Position numbers and translations under genes: made by a program. This document shows positions 1 through 8,262 of a stretch of DNA of 64,000 nucleotides, one piece after another (positions within the stretch are counted from its first letter, which is position 1; every line of letters begins with the position of its first letter). The notes under the pieces are model-generated. The model was not told where the DNA came from, searched no databases, and saw nothing but the letters and a program-made list of their open reading frames with translations. This stretch comes from Variovorax sp. YR216 (lineage in GTDB: Bacteria > Pseudomonadota > Gammaproteobacteria > Burkholderiales > Burkholderiaceae_C), in NCBI RefSeq assembly GCF_900107745.1, contig NZ_FNRO01000002.1, positions 744,001-808,000 of the forward strand, written 5' to 3'.

Positions 1-294
1 GCGGAAGAAGGCCATCGAGTACGCGGCCGGCGCGGCGATCGCGAGGCCGACGATCGTGGAGCCGATGCTCGTGATCAGCGAGTTCTTCGCGAACAGCAGA
101 TAGTCGCTGCGGCGCTGTACCTCGGTGAAGTTGTCGAGTGTGGGCTCGAAGAAGAAGAGCGGCGGCACGTGGATCGCCTGCAGCTCGGTCTTGAACGAGG
201 TCAGCACCAGCCAGCCGAGCGGGAAGAACAGCAGCAGGGTGACGATCCACGCGCCGACGGTGCGCAGGATCAGGGGGAGGCGGCTTTCGTCCAT
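1..294 (-). CDS. smoG: Polyol (sorbitol/mannitol-type) ABC transporter permease, second subunit; partial at left edge
   Basis: Only the first 98 codons are in the window; the gene runs off base 1. The N-terminus has one strong membrane segment (about residues 10-32), then the periplasmic stretch TSFKTELQAI typical of MalG-type permeases, and a second membrane segment begins near residue 75. The ATG at 294 lies 13 bases after the stop of the upstream permease gene, so the two are probably co-translated. It should pair with the 308-1165 permease to form the inner-membrane channel. The assignment to the SmoG/MtlG polyol branch rests on the neighbouring binding protein. The ATPase and polyol dehydrogenase expected in such operons would lie beyond the left edge. 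Confidence 0.85.
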   Translation of the reverse strand, partial: MDESRLPLILRTVGAWIVTLLLFFPLGWLVLTSFKTELQAIHVPPLFFFEPTLDNFTEVQRRSDYLLFAKNSLITSIGSTIVGLAIAAPAAYSMAFFR

Positions 295-307
295 GGCGTC
301 CGTCCCT

Positions 308-1165
308 TCAATCGAGGTTCTTGCCGATGATGCGGATCAGGAAGGCCGCCACGATGTTGGCCAGCACCACCGCGAACAGCGCGCCTGCGGAGGCCACGCC
401 CACGTCGAAGTTCATCAGCGACTGCTTGAAGATCATGTACGTGAGGTTCGTGCTCTCGTTGCCGGGGCCGCCGGCGGTGGTGATCGCGATCTCGGCGAAC
501 ACGGAGAGCAGGAAGATCATCTCGATCATGATCACCACCGCCATCGGCCGCGCGAGGTGCGGCAGCGTGAGATAGCCGAAGCGCTGGACGGCGGTCGCAC
601 CATCCATGCGCGCGGCTTCCATCTGCTCGCGGTCGAGCGACTGCAGCGAGGTGATGAAGATCAGGCAGGCGAAGGGCAGCCACTGCCACGCGACCATGAT
701 GATCACGGAGAAGAGCGGCAGGTCGGTGAGCCAGTCCACCGGCTCCGCGCCGAACGTGCGCCACACGTCGGCGAGGACCCCGTAGATCGGGTTCATCATC
801 ATGTGCTTCCACAGCAGCGCGTTCACCGTGGGCATGACGAAGAACGGCGAGATCAGCAGCACCCGCACGATGCCGCGCCCCGGGAAGGGCTCGTTGACCA
901 GCAGCGCGAGCGCGACGCCGAGCACCACCGTGATGACGATCACGCTGCCGATCAGCACCAGCGTGTTCCACACCGCGGGCCAGAAGTCCGGGTCGGTGAC
1001 GAAGTAGTGGAAGTTCTCGATCCCGTTGAACGTGCGCTCGCCGGGCTGCATCAGGTTGTAGTTGACGAACGAAAAGTAGATCGACATCAACAGCGGCGCG
1101 AGCATCCACAGCACGAGGACCGCGACGGCTGGCGCCATCAACGCGCGAGGCAGCAGGCGGTTCAT
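308..1165 (-). CDS. smoF: Polyol (sorbitol/mannitol-type) ABC transporter permease, first subunit
   Basis: 285-residue MalF-type permease, a usual length for this family. It has six predicted membrane segments, the first at about residues 9-30. The cytoplasmic EAA loop that contacts the ATPase is visible as EAARMDGATAVQRFGYLTLP in the second half. Translation could be read further upstream, but the ATG at 1165 gives the standard short MNRLLPRALMAP N-terminus, and the upstream extension is encoded by a dispersed repeat (1196-1280). The gene lies between the binding-protein gene and the second permease, the smoE-smoF-smoG order of known polyol importers. Substrate identity is inferred from the binding protein. 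Confidence 0.88.
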   Translation of the reverse strand: MNRLLPRALMAPAVAVLVLWMLAPLLMSIYFSFVNYNLMQPGERTFNGIENFHYFVTDPDFWPAVWNTLVLIGSVIVITVVLGVALALLVNEPFPGRGIVRVLLISPFFVMPTVNALLWKHMMMNPIYGVLADVWRTFGAEPVDWLTDLPLFSVIIMVAWQWLPFACLIFITSLQSLDREQMEAARMDGATAVQRFGYLTLPHLARPMAVVIMIEMIFLLSVFAEIAITTAGGPGNESTNLTYMIFKQSLMNFDVGVASAGALFAVVLANIVAAFLIRIIGKNLD

Positions 1166-1195
1166 GGACGAGTCCCTTGGCTCGGTCGGGAGCTG

Positions 1196-1280
1196 CCGCG
1201 GAACCGGCTTCGCCGGTCCGCTGGCTGCGCCCCCAGCAGGGGGGTGGAGGAGCGACATGAAATGCGCGGAGCCTGGGGGG
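1196..1280 (-). repeat. Dispersed stop-anchored intergenic repeat, copy A
   Basis: On the minus strand this element starts directly after the TAA stop of the binding-protein gene (1281-1283). It runs through a C-run/G-run hairpin (ACCCCCCTGCTGGGGG) and ends in a GC-rich palindromic core (plus strand 1196-1216, beginning CCGCGGAACCGGCTTCGCCG). It is homologous over nearly its full length to 50511-50594 and shares the core with 39290-39374. It sits inside the polyol transporter operon, between binding protein and permease, where it could form a structure that limits read-through or protects the upstream mRNA. Confidence 0.85.
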
Positions 1281-2588
1281 TTACTTGTAGTACCCGGCCT
1301 TCTTCATCTCGCGCTCTGCGGTGGTCTGAGAGGTCTTCAGCGCCTGGTCGACCGTGACCTTGCCCGAGAGCGCCGCGCTCATCTGCTGGCCGACCGCAAC
1401 GCCGATGGCCTGGAACTCCGGAATCGCCGCGTATTGCACGCCGACGTACGGCGACTTGGGCAGCGTGCTGTCGTTCGGGTTGGCGGTGTCGATGGCCTTC
1501 TTCTCGGCTTCGGCGAAACGCGCGGCCTTGATGAACTCCGGCGTGGCGTAGGTCGACTTGCGCGTGCCGGTCGGCACCGAGCCCCAGCCCTCTTCCTTCG
1601 CAACCAGCTTGATGTAGTCCTTCGATGTCGCCCACTTGATGAAGGTCTGTGCCGCATCGACTTTCTGCGAGCCGGCCGGAATCGCGAGCGCCCAGGCCCA
1701 GAGCCAGTTCGCGCCCTTCGGCGTCACGGCGGTCGGCGCCTGCGCGAACGCGACCTTGTCGGCCACCTTCGACTGCTTCGGGTCGCTCACGAAAGAGGCC
1801 GCGATGGTCGCATCCACCCACATGCCGCACTTGCCCTCGTTGAAGAGCGCGAGGTTCTCGTTGAAGCTGTTGGCCGATGCGCCGGGCGGGCCGTAGGCCT
1901 TCATCAGGTCCACGTAGAAGCTGATCGCGTCATGCCAGGGCTTGCTGTCGATCTGCGGCTTCCAGCTCATGTCGAACCACTGGCCGCCGTTGGTGTTGAC
2001 CATGGTGGTCAGCAGCGCCATGTTGTCGCCCCAGCCCGGCTTGCCGCGCAGGCAGATGCCGTAGACACCATTCTTCGGGTCGTGGATCTTGCCGGCGAGC
2101 TCTTTCACCTGAGTCCAGGTGGGCTGCTCGGGCATCTGGAAGCCGACCTTGTCCGCGAGGTCCTTGCGGTACATGAGCATCGAGCTTTCGCCATAGAACG
2201 GCGCGGCATAGAGCTTGCCGTCGGCGGAGAGGCCGTTGCGCATCGCCGGCAGCAGGTCGTCGACGTCATAGGCGGCGTCGGTGGCGATCGGAACCAGCCA
2301 TCCCTTCTTGGCCCAGATCGGCGTTTCGTACATGCCGATGGTCATCACGTCGAACTGACCGCCCTTGGTGGCGATATCGGTCGTCACGCGCTGGCGCAAC
2401 GTGCCTTCCTCCAGCGTGACCCATTTGAGCTTGATGTCGGGATTGGCCTGCTCGAAGAACTTGGTGAGCTTCTGCATCTCGATCATGTGGCCGTTGTTCA
2501 CGGTCGCGATGACCAGTTCGGTGGCGGCATGCGCCAAGCCCGTGCCCGCAATCGCGAGCGCCAGGCCCGCCTTCAGAAAACGCTTCAT
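1281..2588 (-). CDS. smoE: Polyol (sorbitol/mannitol-type) ABC transporter, periplasmic substrate-binding protein
   Basis: 435 residues with a clean Sec signal peptide (MKRFLKAGLALAIAGTGLAHA, cut before ATELV). The start is fixed by this signal and by GGAGAC a few bases upstream. The mature N-terminus (ELVIATVNNGHMIEMQKL) and the block RQRVTTDIATKGGQFDVMTI closely match what I recall of SmoE/MtlE sorbitol-mannitol binding proteins, rather than generic maltose-type ones. It captures the polyol in the periplasm and delivers it to the SmoF/SmoG channel. First gene of a minus-strand operon; the 172-base region before it (2589-2760) presumably holds the promoter, but I see no clear operator. Confidence 0.87.
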   Translation of the reverse strand: MKRFLKAGLALAIAGTGLAHAATELVIATVNNGHMIEMQKLTKFFEQANPDIKLKWVTLEEGTLRQRVTTDIATKGGQFDVMTIGMYETPIWAKKGWLVPIATDAAYDVDDLLPAMRNGLSADGKLYAAPFYGESSMLMYRKDLADKVGFQMPEQPTWTQVKELAGKIHDPKNGVYGICLRGKPGWGDNMALLTTMVNTNGGQWFDMSWKPQIDSKPWHDAISFYVDLMKAYGPPGASANSFNENLALFNEGKCGMWVDATIAASFVSDPKQSKVADKVAFAQAPTAVTPKGANWLWAWALAIPAGSQKVDAAQTFIKWATSKDYIKLVAKEEGWGSVPTGTRKSTYATPEFIKAARFAEAEKKAIDTANPNDSTLPKSPYVGVQYAAIPEFQAIGVAVGQQMSAALSGKVTVDQALKTSQTTAEREMKKAGYYK

Positions 2589-2760
2589 GTTTGTCTCCTT
2601 GGGTTCGCGACGACGGCGGGTCGCCGTGACCGGATTCTGGAGACTGCGAATTGCGGGCTTGGTACTCGGATTGCCTCTATCGATACTCAGATGCACCGAT
2701 TGATTGGTGACTTCCCTAGCACGAGCAAGCAGGGATGTACCAAAGACTCGATCGTCGGCG

Positions 2761-3966
2761 TCAGGCGGCTTGCAGGGAAGGCGAGCGGTCGCCCAGGCGG
2801 CTGCTCCATGCGGCCAGGGCCAGCGCGCAGAGCGTGATGGCGGCGCCTGCCCACGGCAGATCCGCCAGCGGCGTGCCGGCCGCGAGCATGCCGCTGCCGA
2901 TCCAGGCGCCGGTCGCATTGCCGAAGTTGAAGGCGCCCTGGTTCAAGGTGGAGGCGAGATTGGGCGCGGCGCTCGCATGCTGGACGATGAGCGTCTGCAG
3001 GAGCGGTACGAGCGCGAAGGACAGCGTGGTCCACAGCAGCATCATCACGACCGTCGTTGCGCGCATCGGCAGCACGAAGTGCATCAGCGCGAGCACCAGC
3101 GCGTTGAGTCCCAGCACCAGCAGCAAGGAAGGCACGAGTCGGCGGTCGCCGAGCCGTCCGCCGACGGTGCTGCCGATAGTGAGTCCGACGCCGAGCAGAA
3201 GCAGGATCGGTGCAACCGCCGCCGTCGAGAAGCCGCTCACCTGCGTGAGCAGCGGCGCGATGTAGGTGAAGACGACGAAGAGGCTCGCCGAGGCCAGTGC
3301 GCTGGTCGCGAGCGCCAGCAGCACGCGGCCGTCCGCCAGCACGGCGAATTCGCTCAGGATGTTGCCCTTCTGCATCTCGATGTGCCGCGGCAGCAGTGCA
3401 ACCAGCGAGACGACCGCCGCCAGTGCGATCAGCACGATGGCCGCGAAGGTCATGCGCCAACCGTAGTGCTCGCCGATGATGCGTCCGAGCGGCACGCCCA
3501 GCACGTTGGCGAGCGTGAGGCCGGTGAACATCAGCGCGATGGCCTGCGCGCGCTTGTTGGGCGCGACCAGCCCGGCGGCGACGACCGAGCCGATGCCGAA
3601 GAAAGTGCCGTGGGCGAGGGCGGTGACCACGCGCGCGGCCATCAGCAGCCCATAGTTCGGCGCCAGCGCGCACAGCAGATTGCCCAGCACGAACAGCGAG
3701 GCCAGCGCAATCAGCGTGGCCTTGCGGGGCAACCTGGCGGTTGCCACCGCGAAGATCGGCGCGCCGACGACCACGCCCATGGCGTAGCCGGTGACCAGCA
3801 AGCCCGCCTGCGAAAGCGTGACGCCGAGGTCGAGCGCCATGTCGGGCAAGAGCCCCATCACGACGAATTCGCTGGTGCCGATCGCGAAGGCCGCGGCGGC
3901 GAGCGCCAGCAGGGCGATGGGCGTGCGGGAAGAAGGGGTGGGCGGCGTCTCGGCGGGGGCGGTCAT
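2761..3966 (-). CDS. MFS transporter, AraJ/YdhP-like drug or sugar efflux family
   Basis: 401 residues, the usual length of 12-segment MFS proteins. Opening motif GTSEFVVMGLLPDMALDLGV and then SQAGLLVTGYAMGVVVGAPI are characteristic of the AraJ/YdhP/PbuE efflux group; the loop 2-3 motif appears as RLPRKATL. Probable proton-driven exporter in the inner membrane; the substrate cannot be told. It follows the MFS gene at 3996-5219 by 29 bases on the same strand, and a 12-bp perfect palindrome lies in that gap, so the pair may be co-regulated. No regulator gene is adjacent. Confidence 0.82.
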   Translation of the reverse strand: MTAPAETPPTPSSRTPIALLALAAAAFAIGTSEFVVMGLLPDMALDLGVTLSQAGLLVTGYAMGVVVGAPIFAVATARLPRKATLIALASLFVLGNLLCALAPNYGLLMAARVVTALAHGTFFGIGSVVAAGLVAPNKRAQAIALMFTGLTLANVLGVPLGRIIGEHYGWRMTFAAIVLIALAAVVSLVALLPRHIEMQKGNILSEFAVLADGRVLLALATSALASASLFVVFTYIAPLLTQVSGFSTAAVAPILLLLGVGLTIGSTVGGRLGDRRLVPSLLLVLGLNALVLALMHFVLPMRATTVVMMLLWTTLSFALVPLLQTLIVQHASAAPNLASTLNQGAFNFGNATGAWIGSGMLAAGTPLADLPWAGAAITLCALALAAWSSRLGDRSPSLQAA

Positions 3967-3981
3967 TCGGTCGGGCTAACT

Positions 3982-3993
3982 AGGGTTAACCCT
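3982..3993. promoter_or_regulatory. 12-bp palindrome AGGGTTAACCCT upstream of MFS gene
   Basis: Perfect inverted repeat AGGGTTAACCCT, 15 bases before the ATG of the 2761-3966 MFS gene and directly after the stop of the preceding MFS gene. The same ten-base core GGGTTAACCC recurs at 5244-5253, before the other MFS gene. The repeated core at equivalent positions suggests a shared operator; the binding protein is unknown. Confidence 0.45.
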
Positions 3994-3995
3994 GA

Positions 3996-5219
3996 TTATC
4001 CCGGGAGCCGCTCCGATGTGGCTGGCAAAAGGGCATTCCGGCGGAACTCCGTTGCATAAAACAACAGCGCGACCACCGCGAAGCCGCCTCCCAGCAGGCT
4101 CAGCCCGTTCCAGCCATGGAAGGCATAGACGGCCGCTGCCAGCCCGGAGGCCACCGCCGCGCACAGAAAGATGAAAGTGAGAAAGAGCCCGTTGAGCCGC
4201 CCTCGCAGCTCGGGTGCGAGCACGTAGAGGCTGCGCAGGCTGAGCACATTGCAGAGCTGCACGGCACCATCGAGCAGGACGCCGGCCGCGACCAATGCGG
4301 TCAGCGACCTGAAATGCACGCCGACGGCGCCCAGCGCGAAGGACAGCAGCGCGGCGGTCATGGCCCAGCCGGTCGCCGGCCGCGTCAGGCCCCGATCCGC
4401 CAGGCGGCCGGCCCATGGCGCGGCAAGCGCGCCGGCCGCACCCGCCAGCGCGAAGAGCGCGATGCCGGCTTGTCCCATGCCGAACTCGTGCGCGAGCGCC
4501 AGCGGCACCGCGGTCCAGAACGCCTGGAAGCCCGCGAACATCATCCCCTGGTAGAAGGCCCGGCGCCGGAGCAGCGGCGTGCGCCAGACGATGCCCGGCA
4601 GCGATGCCATCGTGCGTGCATAGCCGAACGACGCGTGCGGCCGGCGCTGCGGCAGCGCCCGCCAGAGCACGAGGGCGAGAAGGGCAATCAGCACCGCGGA
4701 GATCGCGAACACCGCGCGCCACCCGAGCGCCGAAGCCACGACGCTGGAGAAAGGCCGCGCGAGCATGATGCCGGCCAGCAGCCCCGCCATGATGTTGCCG
4801 ACCACCTTGCCCCGCGTCGCTTCGGGCACCAGATGCGAGGCCAGCGGAACCAGCACTTGCGCAGCCACCGCGCAGGTCCCGACCAGGAAGGACGCGGCGA
4901 GAAAGGTTGCCGCGGAATTCGACAGCGCGATCCCCACCAGCCCCAGCACCGCGCCGGTCATCGCGAAGATGATCAGCCGGCGGTTCTCCACCACGTCGGC
5001 GAGCGGCACCAGCAGCAGCAGGCCGGTGCCGTAGCCCAGCTGTGTCAGGGTCATGATCAGCCCCGCAAGGCCCGCATGGAGTTGCAGCGTCGCGGCGATC
5101 GGCCCGATCAGCGGTTGCGCGAAGTAGATGTTGGCGACGCAGAGGCCGCATGCCACGGCGAACAGAAGCGTGAGGCCGGTGGAGAGTCCGGCGGGGGCGG
5201 GTGCGTGGGTGTGCGGCAA
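3996..5219 (-). CDS. MFS transporter
   Basis: 407-residue MFS protein with about 12 hydrophobic segments. Opening block FAVACGLCVANIYFAQPLIG is typical of the YnfM-like / arabinose-efflux group of small exporters, and a loop 2-3 motif LADVVENRRLI follows. Probable inner-membrane exporter with unknown substrate. It is upstream of and tandem with another MFS gene (29-base gap), and both genes have a GGGTTAACCC palindrome just 5' of the start codon. Divergent from the DUF2235 gene at 5399. Confidence 0.8.
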   Translation of the reverse strand: MPHTHAPAPAGLSTGLTLLFAVACGLCVANIYFAQPLIGPIAATLQLHAGLAGLIMTLTQLGYGTGLLLLVPLADVVENRRLIIFAMTGAVLGLVGIALSNSAATFLAASFLVGTCAVAAQVLVPLASHLVPEATRGKVVGNIMAGLLAGIMLARPFSSVVASALGWRAVFAISAVLIALLALVLWRALPQRRPHASFGYARTMASLPGIVWRTPLLRRRAFYQGMMFAGFQAFWTAVPLALAHEFGMGQAGIALFALAGAAGALAAPWAGRLADRGLTRPATGWAMTAALLSFALGAVGVHFRSLTALVAAGVLLDGAVQLCNVLSLRSLYVLAPELRGRLNGLFLTFIFLCAAVASGLAAAVYAFHGWNGLSLLGGGFAVVALLFYATEFRRNALLPATSERLPG

Positions 5220-5243
5220 GACGGGCTCTTTCGGTTCTTTTAG

Positions 5244-5253
5244 GGGTTAACCC
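5244..5253. promoter_or_regulatory. 10-bp palindrome GGGTTAACCC upstream of MFS gene
   Basis: Perfect palindrome GGGTTAACCC, 24 bases before the ATG of the 3996-5219 MFS gene, in the divergent region shared with the DUF2235 gene. It repeats the core of the element at 3982-3993. Putative operator only. Confidence 0.42.
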
Positions 5254-5398
5254 GAGGGCCCGGCACCTTAGCACTTCTGTCGCCTGCGTGCAGGGCGCCG
5301 GCCGGCATACAGCGAATGGCGCATGGCTCGCCGCGGGCGACGCGGCCACACTGCGTGTGCGCCGGCGGCGGCGCATTCAGGACGAAAGGGGGCGCCTC

Positions 5399-6547
5399 GT
5401 GTCGAAGAACATCATCTTCTGCGCCGACGGCACATGGAATGGACTGGGACAGGGCGATGGCCAGGAGGTGCAGGCCGATGCCACCAACGTGCTGCGCCTG
5501 TTCGCCGCGCTCGACGGTGACGTCACCGCCGATTCGCTGCGCAAGCAGGACGAGCAGGAGAAGGTCGCCGCCGGTCCGGACGCCAAGGTCACGCAGATCG
5601 CCAAGTACCTGCACGGCGTCGGCGATTCGCAGAACGTCATCCGCAAGATCCTCGGCGGTGTCTTCGGCGAGGGCTTCATCGAGCGCATCGTGCGCGGCTA
5701 TACGTTCATCTCGCGCAACTACGCGCCGGACGACCGCATCTACCTGGTCGGCTTCAGCCGCGGTGCCTATACGGTGCGGGCACTGGCCGGGATGATCGCC
5801 AAGATGGGCTTGCTGCCGCAGGACGCGATGCGCGGCGACGACGGCGCCTACGACCCCGAGAAGGCCTACAGGCTCGGCATCTTCGTGTGGGCGCGCTATC
5901 GCAGGCTGATGGGCAAGCAGAGCACGCTGCTCGGCTACCTGGAAGAATTCAAGTCCGAGACGATCGACCTGAACCGGCTGATGCAGAACGTCGGCATCGA
6001 GGCCGTCGCCGTCTGGGACACCGTCGGCGCGCTCGGCGTACCGACCTACGACCTGGCCGATGCCTCGAAGGTGGACATCTTCGAATTCGCGGACCGGGCG
6101 TTGTCGGTCAAGGTGAAATCGGGCTTCCATGCGCTCGCGATCGACGAGCAGCGCAGCGACTTCGAGCCGACCTTGTGGGACGACCGTGACGGCATCCAGC
6201 AGCGATGGTTCGCCGGCGCGCATGCCGACGTCGGTGGCGGCTACCCGACCTGGGACCTGGCGACCCTGTCGTTCGACTGGATGGTCGCGCGCCTGCAGGG
6301 CAGCGGCGTCGCGATGTCGCCGCAATACAAGGCGACCGACCCCTTCACCTTCGGTCCGATCCATACCCCGTATCGCGACCCGCCCTTCGACGTCCGGCCG
6401 CATGCGCCGCGCGTGCTCCCGGCGAATGCGCTGTTCCATCCGAGCGTGCAGGCGTATCTCGCGCAGTTCGCGGCCTACCAGCCGCCATCGAATCTCGCGC
6501 CGTTGCTCAATGGCCGGCAACTCGATCCGAGATTTGTCAAGGCGTAG
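5399..6547 (+). CDS. DUF2235 domain alpha/beta hydrolase (Tle1-like phospholipase fold)
   Basis: 382 residues from a GTG start at 5399, chosen because the family begins close to the strand NIIFCADGTWNG and a purine-rich GAAAGGGGG lies just upstream. The nucleophile elbow is LVGFSRGAYTVRALAG with Ser at residue 120, the GxSxG signature of DUF2235. The later motif WFAGAHADVGGGYPTWDLA supplies the conserved His/Asp region of the family. DUF2235 includes type VI secretion lipase effectors (Tle1), but no VgrG, PAAR or immunity gene is adjacent, so a cytoplasmic or envelope hydrolase role is just as possible. A small membrane protein gene follows at 6613. Confidence 0.8.
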   Translation: MSKNIIFCADGTWNGLGQGDGQEVQADATNVLRLFAALDGDVTADSLRKQDEQEKVAAGPDAKVTQIAKYLHGVGDSQNVIRKILGGVFGEGFIERIVRGYTFISRNYAPDDRIYLVGFSRGAYTVRALAGMIAKMGLLPQDAMRGDDGAYDPEKAYRLGIFVWARYRRLMGKQSTLLGYLEEFKSETIDLNRLMQNVGIEAVAVWDTVGALGVPTYDLADASKVDIFEFADRALSVKVKSGFHALAIDEQRSDFEPTLWDDRDGIQQRWFAGAHADVGGGYPTWDLATLSFDWMVARLQGSGVAMSPQYKATDPFTFGPIHTPYRDPPFDVRPHAPRVLPANALFHPSVQAYLAQFAAYQPPSNLAPLLNGRQLDPRFVKA

Positions 6548-6612
6548 GGAGTCGACGCCTCCATGCGTTGACTGAGGTACTTTCCGGCAACTCCATCCTG
6601 AAGGGCATCTCA

Positions 6613-6777
6613 ATGGCCAAGTACAAGTTCGTGAACACGTTGAGCTTCGGCGACATCTTCGTGCAGGCACTGATCTGGGCCATCCTGATCGTGATCACCT
6701 TCGGGCTCGCCACGCCTTTCTTCGCCTACTACTTTTTGAAGCTGATCATCAACAACACCGAACTTCACGAGGTCTGA
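6613..6777 (+). CDS. Small membrane protein, 54 residues (DUF6693-like)
   Basis: MAKYKFVNTLSFGDIFVQAL begins the protein, followed by a single strong hydrophobic stretch (about residues 19-46) and a conserved-looking tail LIINNTELHEV. It resembles the small DUF6693-type membrane proteins from memory. It starts 65 bases after the DUF2235 stop on the same strand, so the two may be co-transcribed. No function can be assigned. The start is the only ATG that gives a compact membrane protein. Confidence 0.65.
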   Translation: MAKYKFVNTLSFGDIFVQALIWAILIVITFGLATPFFAYYFLKLIINNTELHEV

Positions 6778-6803
6778 ACGCCTCGGGCGCAGAATCCACG
6801 ACC

Positions 6804-7172
6804 ATGAAGAAACTGATCACAGCGGCCGTGCTGGCCCTCGCCGGCCTGACGGGCTCCGGGACGGCGATGGCCCAGTGGCACAACAGCCCGCAGTTCGATC
6901 GCGACCTGCATTTCTGCAGCCGGAGCCACAACTTCGAGCGCTGCATGTGGGATCGCGGCTGGCAGCGTGGCCAGGGAAGGCGCTGGGTGCGTCGCGGGCC
7001 GGGCCAGAACTGGCACCAGCCTCCACCGCCGAACTGGCACCAGCCGCCGCCTCCACGCCGCAACCAGCCGAGGCTGAGCGACATGCAGCGGCGCGCGCTG
7101 GAGAACTGCAACTTCCTGCCGCCGGCCGATCAACCGAGGTGCCGCGCCACCGTCTGGTCGACGGTGCACTGA
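6804..7172 (+). CDS. Secreted Pro/Arg-rich hypothetical protein
   Basis: 122 residues with a Sec signal peptide ending AMA before QWHNSPQFDRD. The mature part is rich in Trp, Arg, Pro and His and contains a tandem imperfect repeat (NWHQPPPP twice, residues about 69-84). Four Cys residues (two around the CSRSHNFERC segment, two near the C-terminus in ENCNFLPPADQPRC) could form two disulfides in the periplasm. I do not recognise a family. It starts 26 bases after the small membrane protein gene. Confidence 0.65.
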   Translation: MKKLITAAVLALAGLTGSGTAMAQWHNSPQFDRDLHFCSRSHNFERCMWDRGWQRGQGRRWVRRGPGQNWHQPPPPNWHQPPPPRRNQPRLSDMQRRALENCNFLPPADQPRCRATVWSTVH

Positions 7173-7242
7173 AGGCCGATGCCGGCGAGGGCCGGCTCCG
7201 GGCTGGGACAATGCGGGGAACAAAGCGTTTTCGAGTTTCCCG

Positions 7243-8247
7243 ATGATCGACAAGGATCAACCCAATCAACCGCTCGCCGCGATGCGTGTGAGCGTGGCGC
7301 CGATGATGGACTGGACGGACCGCCACTGCCGCTACTTCCATCGCCTCCTCACGCGCCGCGCGCTGCTCTACACCGAGATGGTGACGACGGGCGCGCTGAT
7401 CCATGGCGACGTTCCGCGCCATCTGCGCTTCAACACCGAAGAGCATCCGGTCGCCCTGCAGCTCGGCGGCAGCGAGCCCGCGGATCTCGCGCAGTGCGCG
7501 AAGCTGGGGCAGGAATGGGGCTACGACGAGATCAACATCAACTGCGGCTGCCCGAGTGAACGGGTCCAGCGTGGCGCCTTCGGTGCCTGCCTGATGAACG
7601 AGCCGGACCTCGTCGCCGACTGCGTGAAGGCGATGGTCGATGCGGTGGATGTGCCGGTCACGGTCAAGCACCGCATCGGCATCGACAAGGTCGAGAGCTA
7701 CGAATTCGTGCGCGACTTCATTGGCAAGGTGAGCGAGGCGGGGTGCGACACCTTCATCGTCCACGCGCGCAATGCGTGGCTCAAGGGCCTGTCGCCGAAG
7801 CAGAACCGTGAAGTGCCGCCGCTTCGCTACGAGATCGTGCATCGGCTGAAGCACGAGTTTCCGGCGCTGCGGATTTCGATCAACGGCGGGCTGAACGACA
7901 ACGCCGAAATGTACGCGCACCTGCGCCTTCTCGATGGCGTGATGATCGGGCGCGAGGCCTATCACAACCCCTGGTGGCTCGCGCAGTGGGATGCAGCCTT
8001 CTTCGGCGAGGCGCCTTCCACGCTCACGCGCGAAGAAATCGAAGAGCAGATGTGCGACTACATGGTCCGCGAAGCCTCCGAGCACGGGACCCCGTGGTCG
8101 AACATCGCGCGCCACATGCTCGGGCTTCGCAATGGCCTTCCCGGTGCACGCCGCTGGCGACAGGTGTGGAGCGATCATCGGCTCAAGTCGCACGCGCCGC
8201 ACGAAGTCATGGCGATCGCGCGCGAGCCAGCCGCGCAGGCGGCCTGA
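7243..8247 (+). CDS. dusA: tRNA-dihydrouridine(20/20a) synthase DusA
   Basis: 334-residue FMN enzyme that reduces uridines in the D-loop of tRNA with NADPH. The N-terminal block VSVAPMMDWTDRHCRYFHRL, the barrel motif LQLGGSEPADLAQCAKLG and ININCGCPSERVQRGAFGAC (catalytic Cys in GCPS...GACL) identify the DusA subgroup rather than DusB or DusC. VTVKHRIGID and ISINGGL are the phosphate/tRNA-contact strands. A short GC hairpin (7181-7196, GCCGGC-GAGG-GCCGGC) lies just upstream, with no T-run. Ends 15 bases from the convergent dioxygenase gene. Confidence 0.93.
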   Translation: MIDKDQPNQPLAAMRVSVAPMMDWTDRHCRYFHRLLTRRALLYTEMVTTGALIHGDVPRHLRFNTEEHPVALQLGGSEPADLAQCAKLGQEWGYDEININCGCPSERVQRGAFGACLMNEPDLVADCVKAMVDAVDVPVTVKHRIGIDKVESYEFVRDFIGKVSEAGCDTFIVHARNAWLKGLSPKQNREVPPLRYEIVHRLKHEFPALRISINGGLNDNAEMYAHLRLLDGVMIGREAYHNPWWLAQWDAAFFGEAPSTLTREEIEEQMCDYMVREASEHGTPWSNIARHMLGLRNGLPGARRWRQVWSDHRLKSHAPHEVMAIAREPAAQAA

Positions 8248-8262
8248 GGCGCGCGGTTCCGA

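Noticed and set aside
7181-7196. GCCGGC-GAGG-GCCGGC hairpin as a terminator before dusA
   Set aside because: No T-run follows, and GC palindromes of this size are frequent at this GC content.
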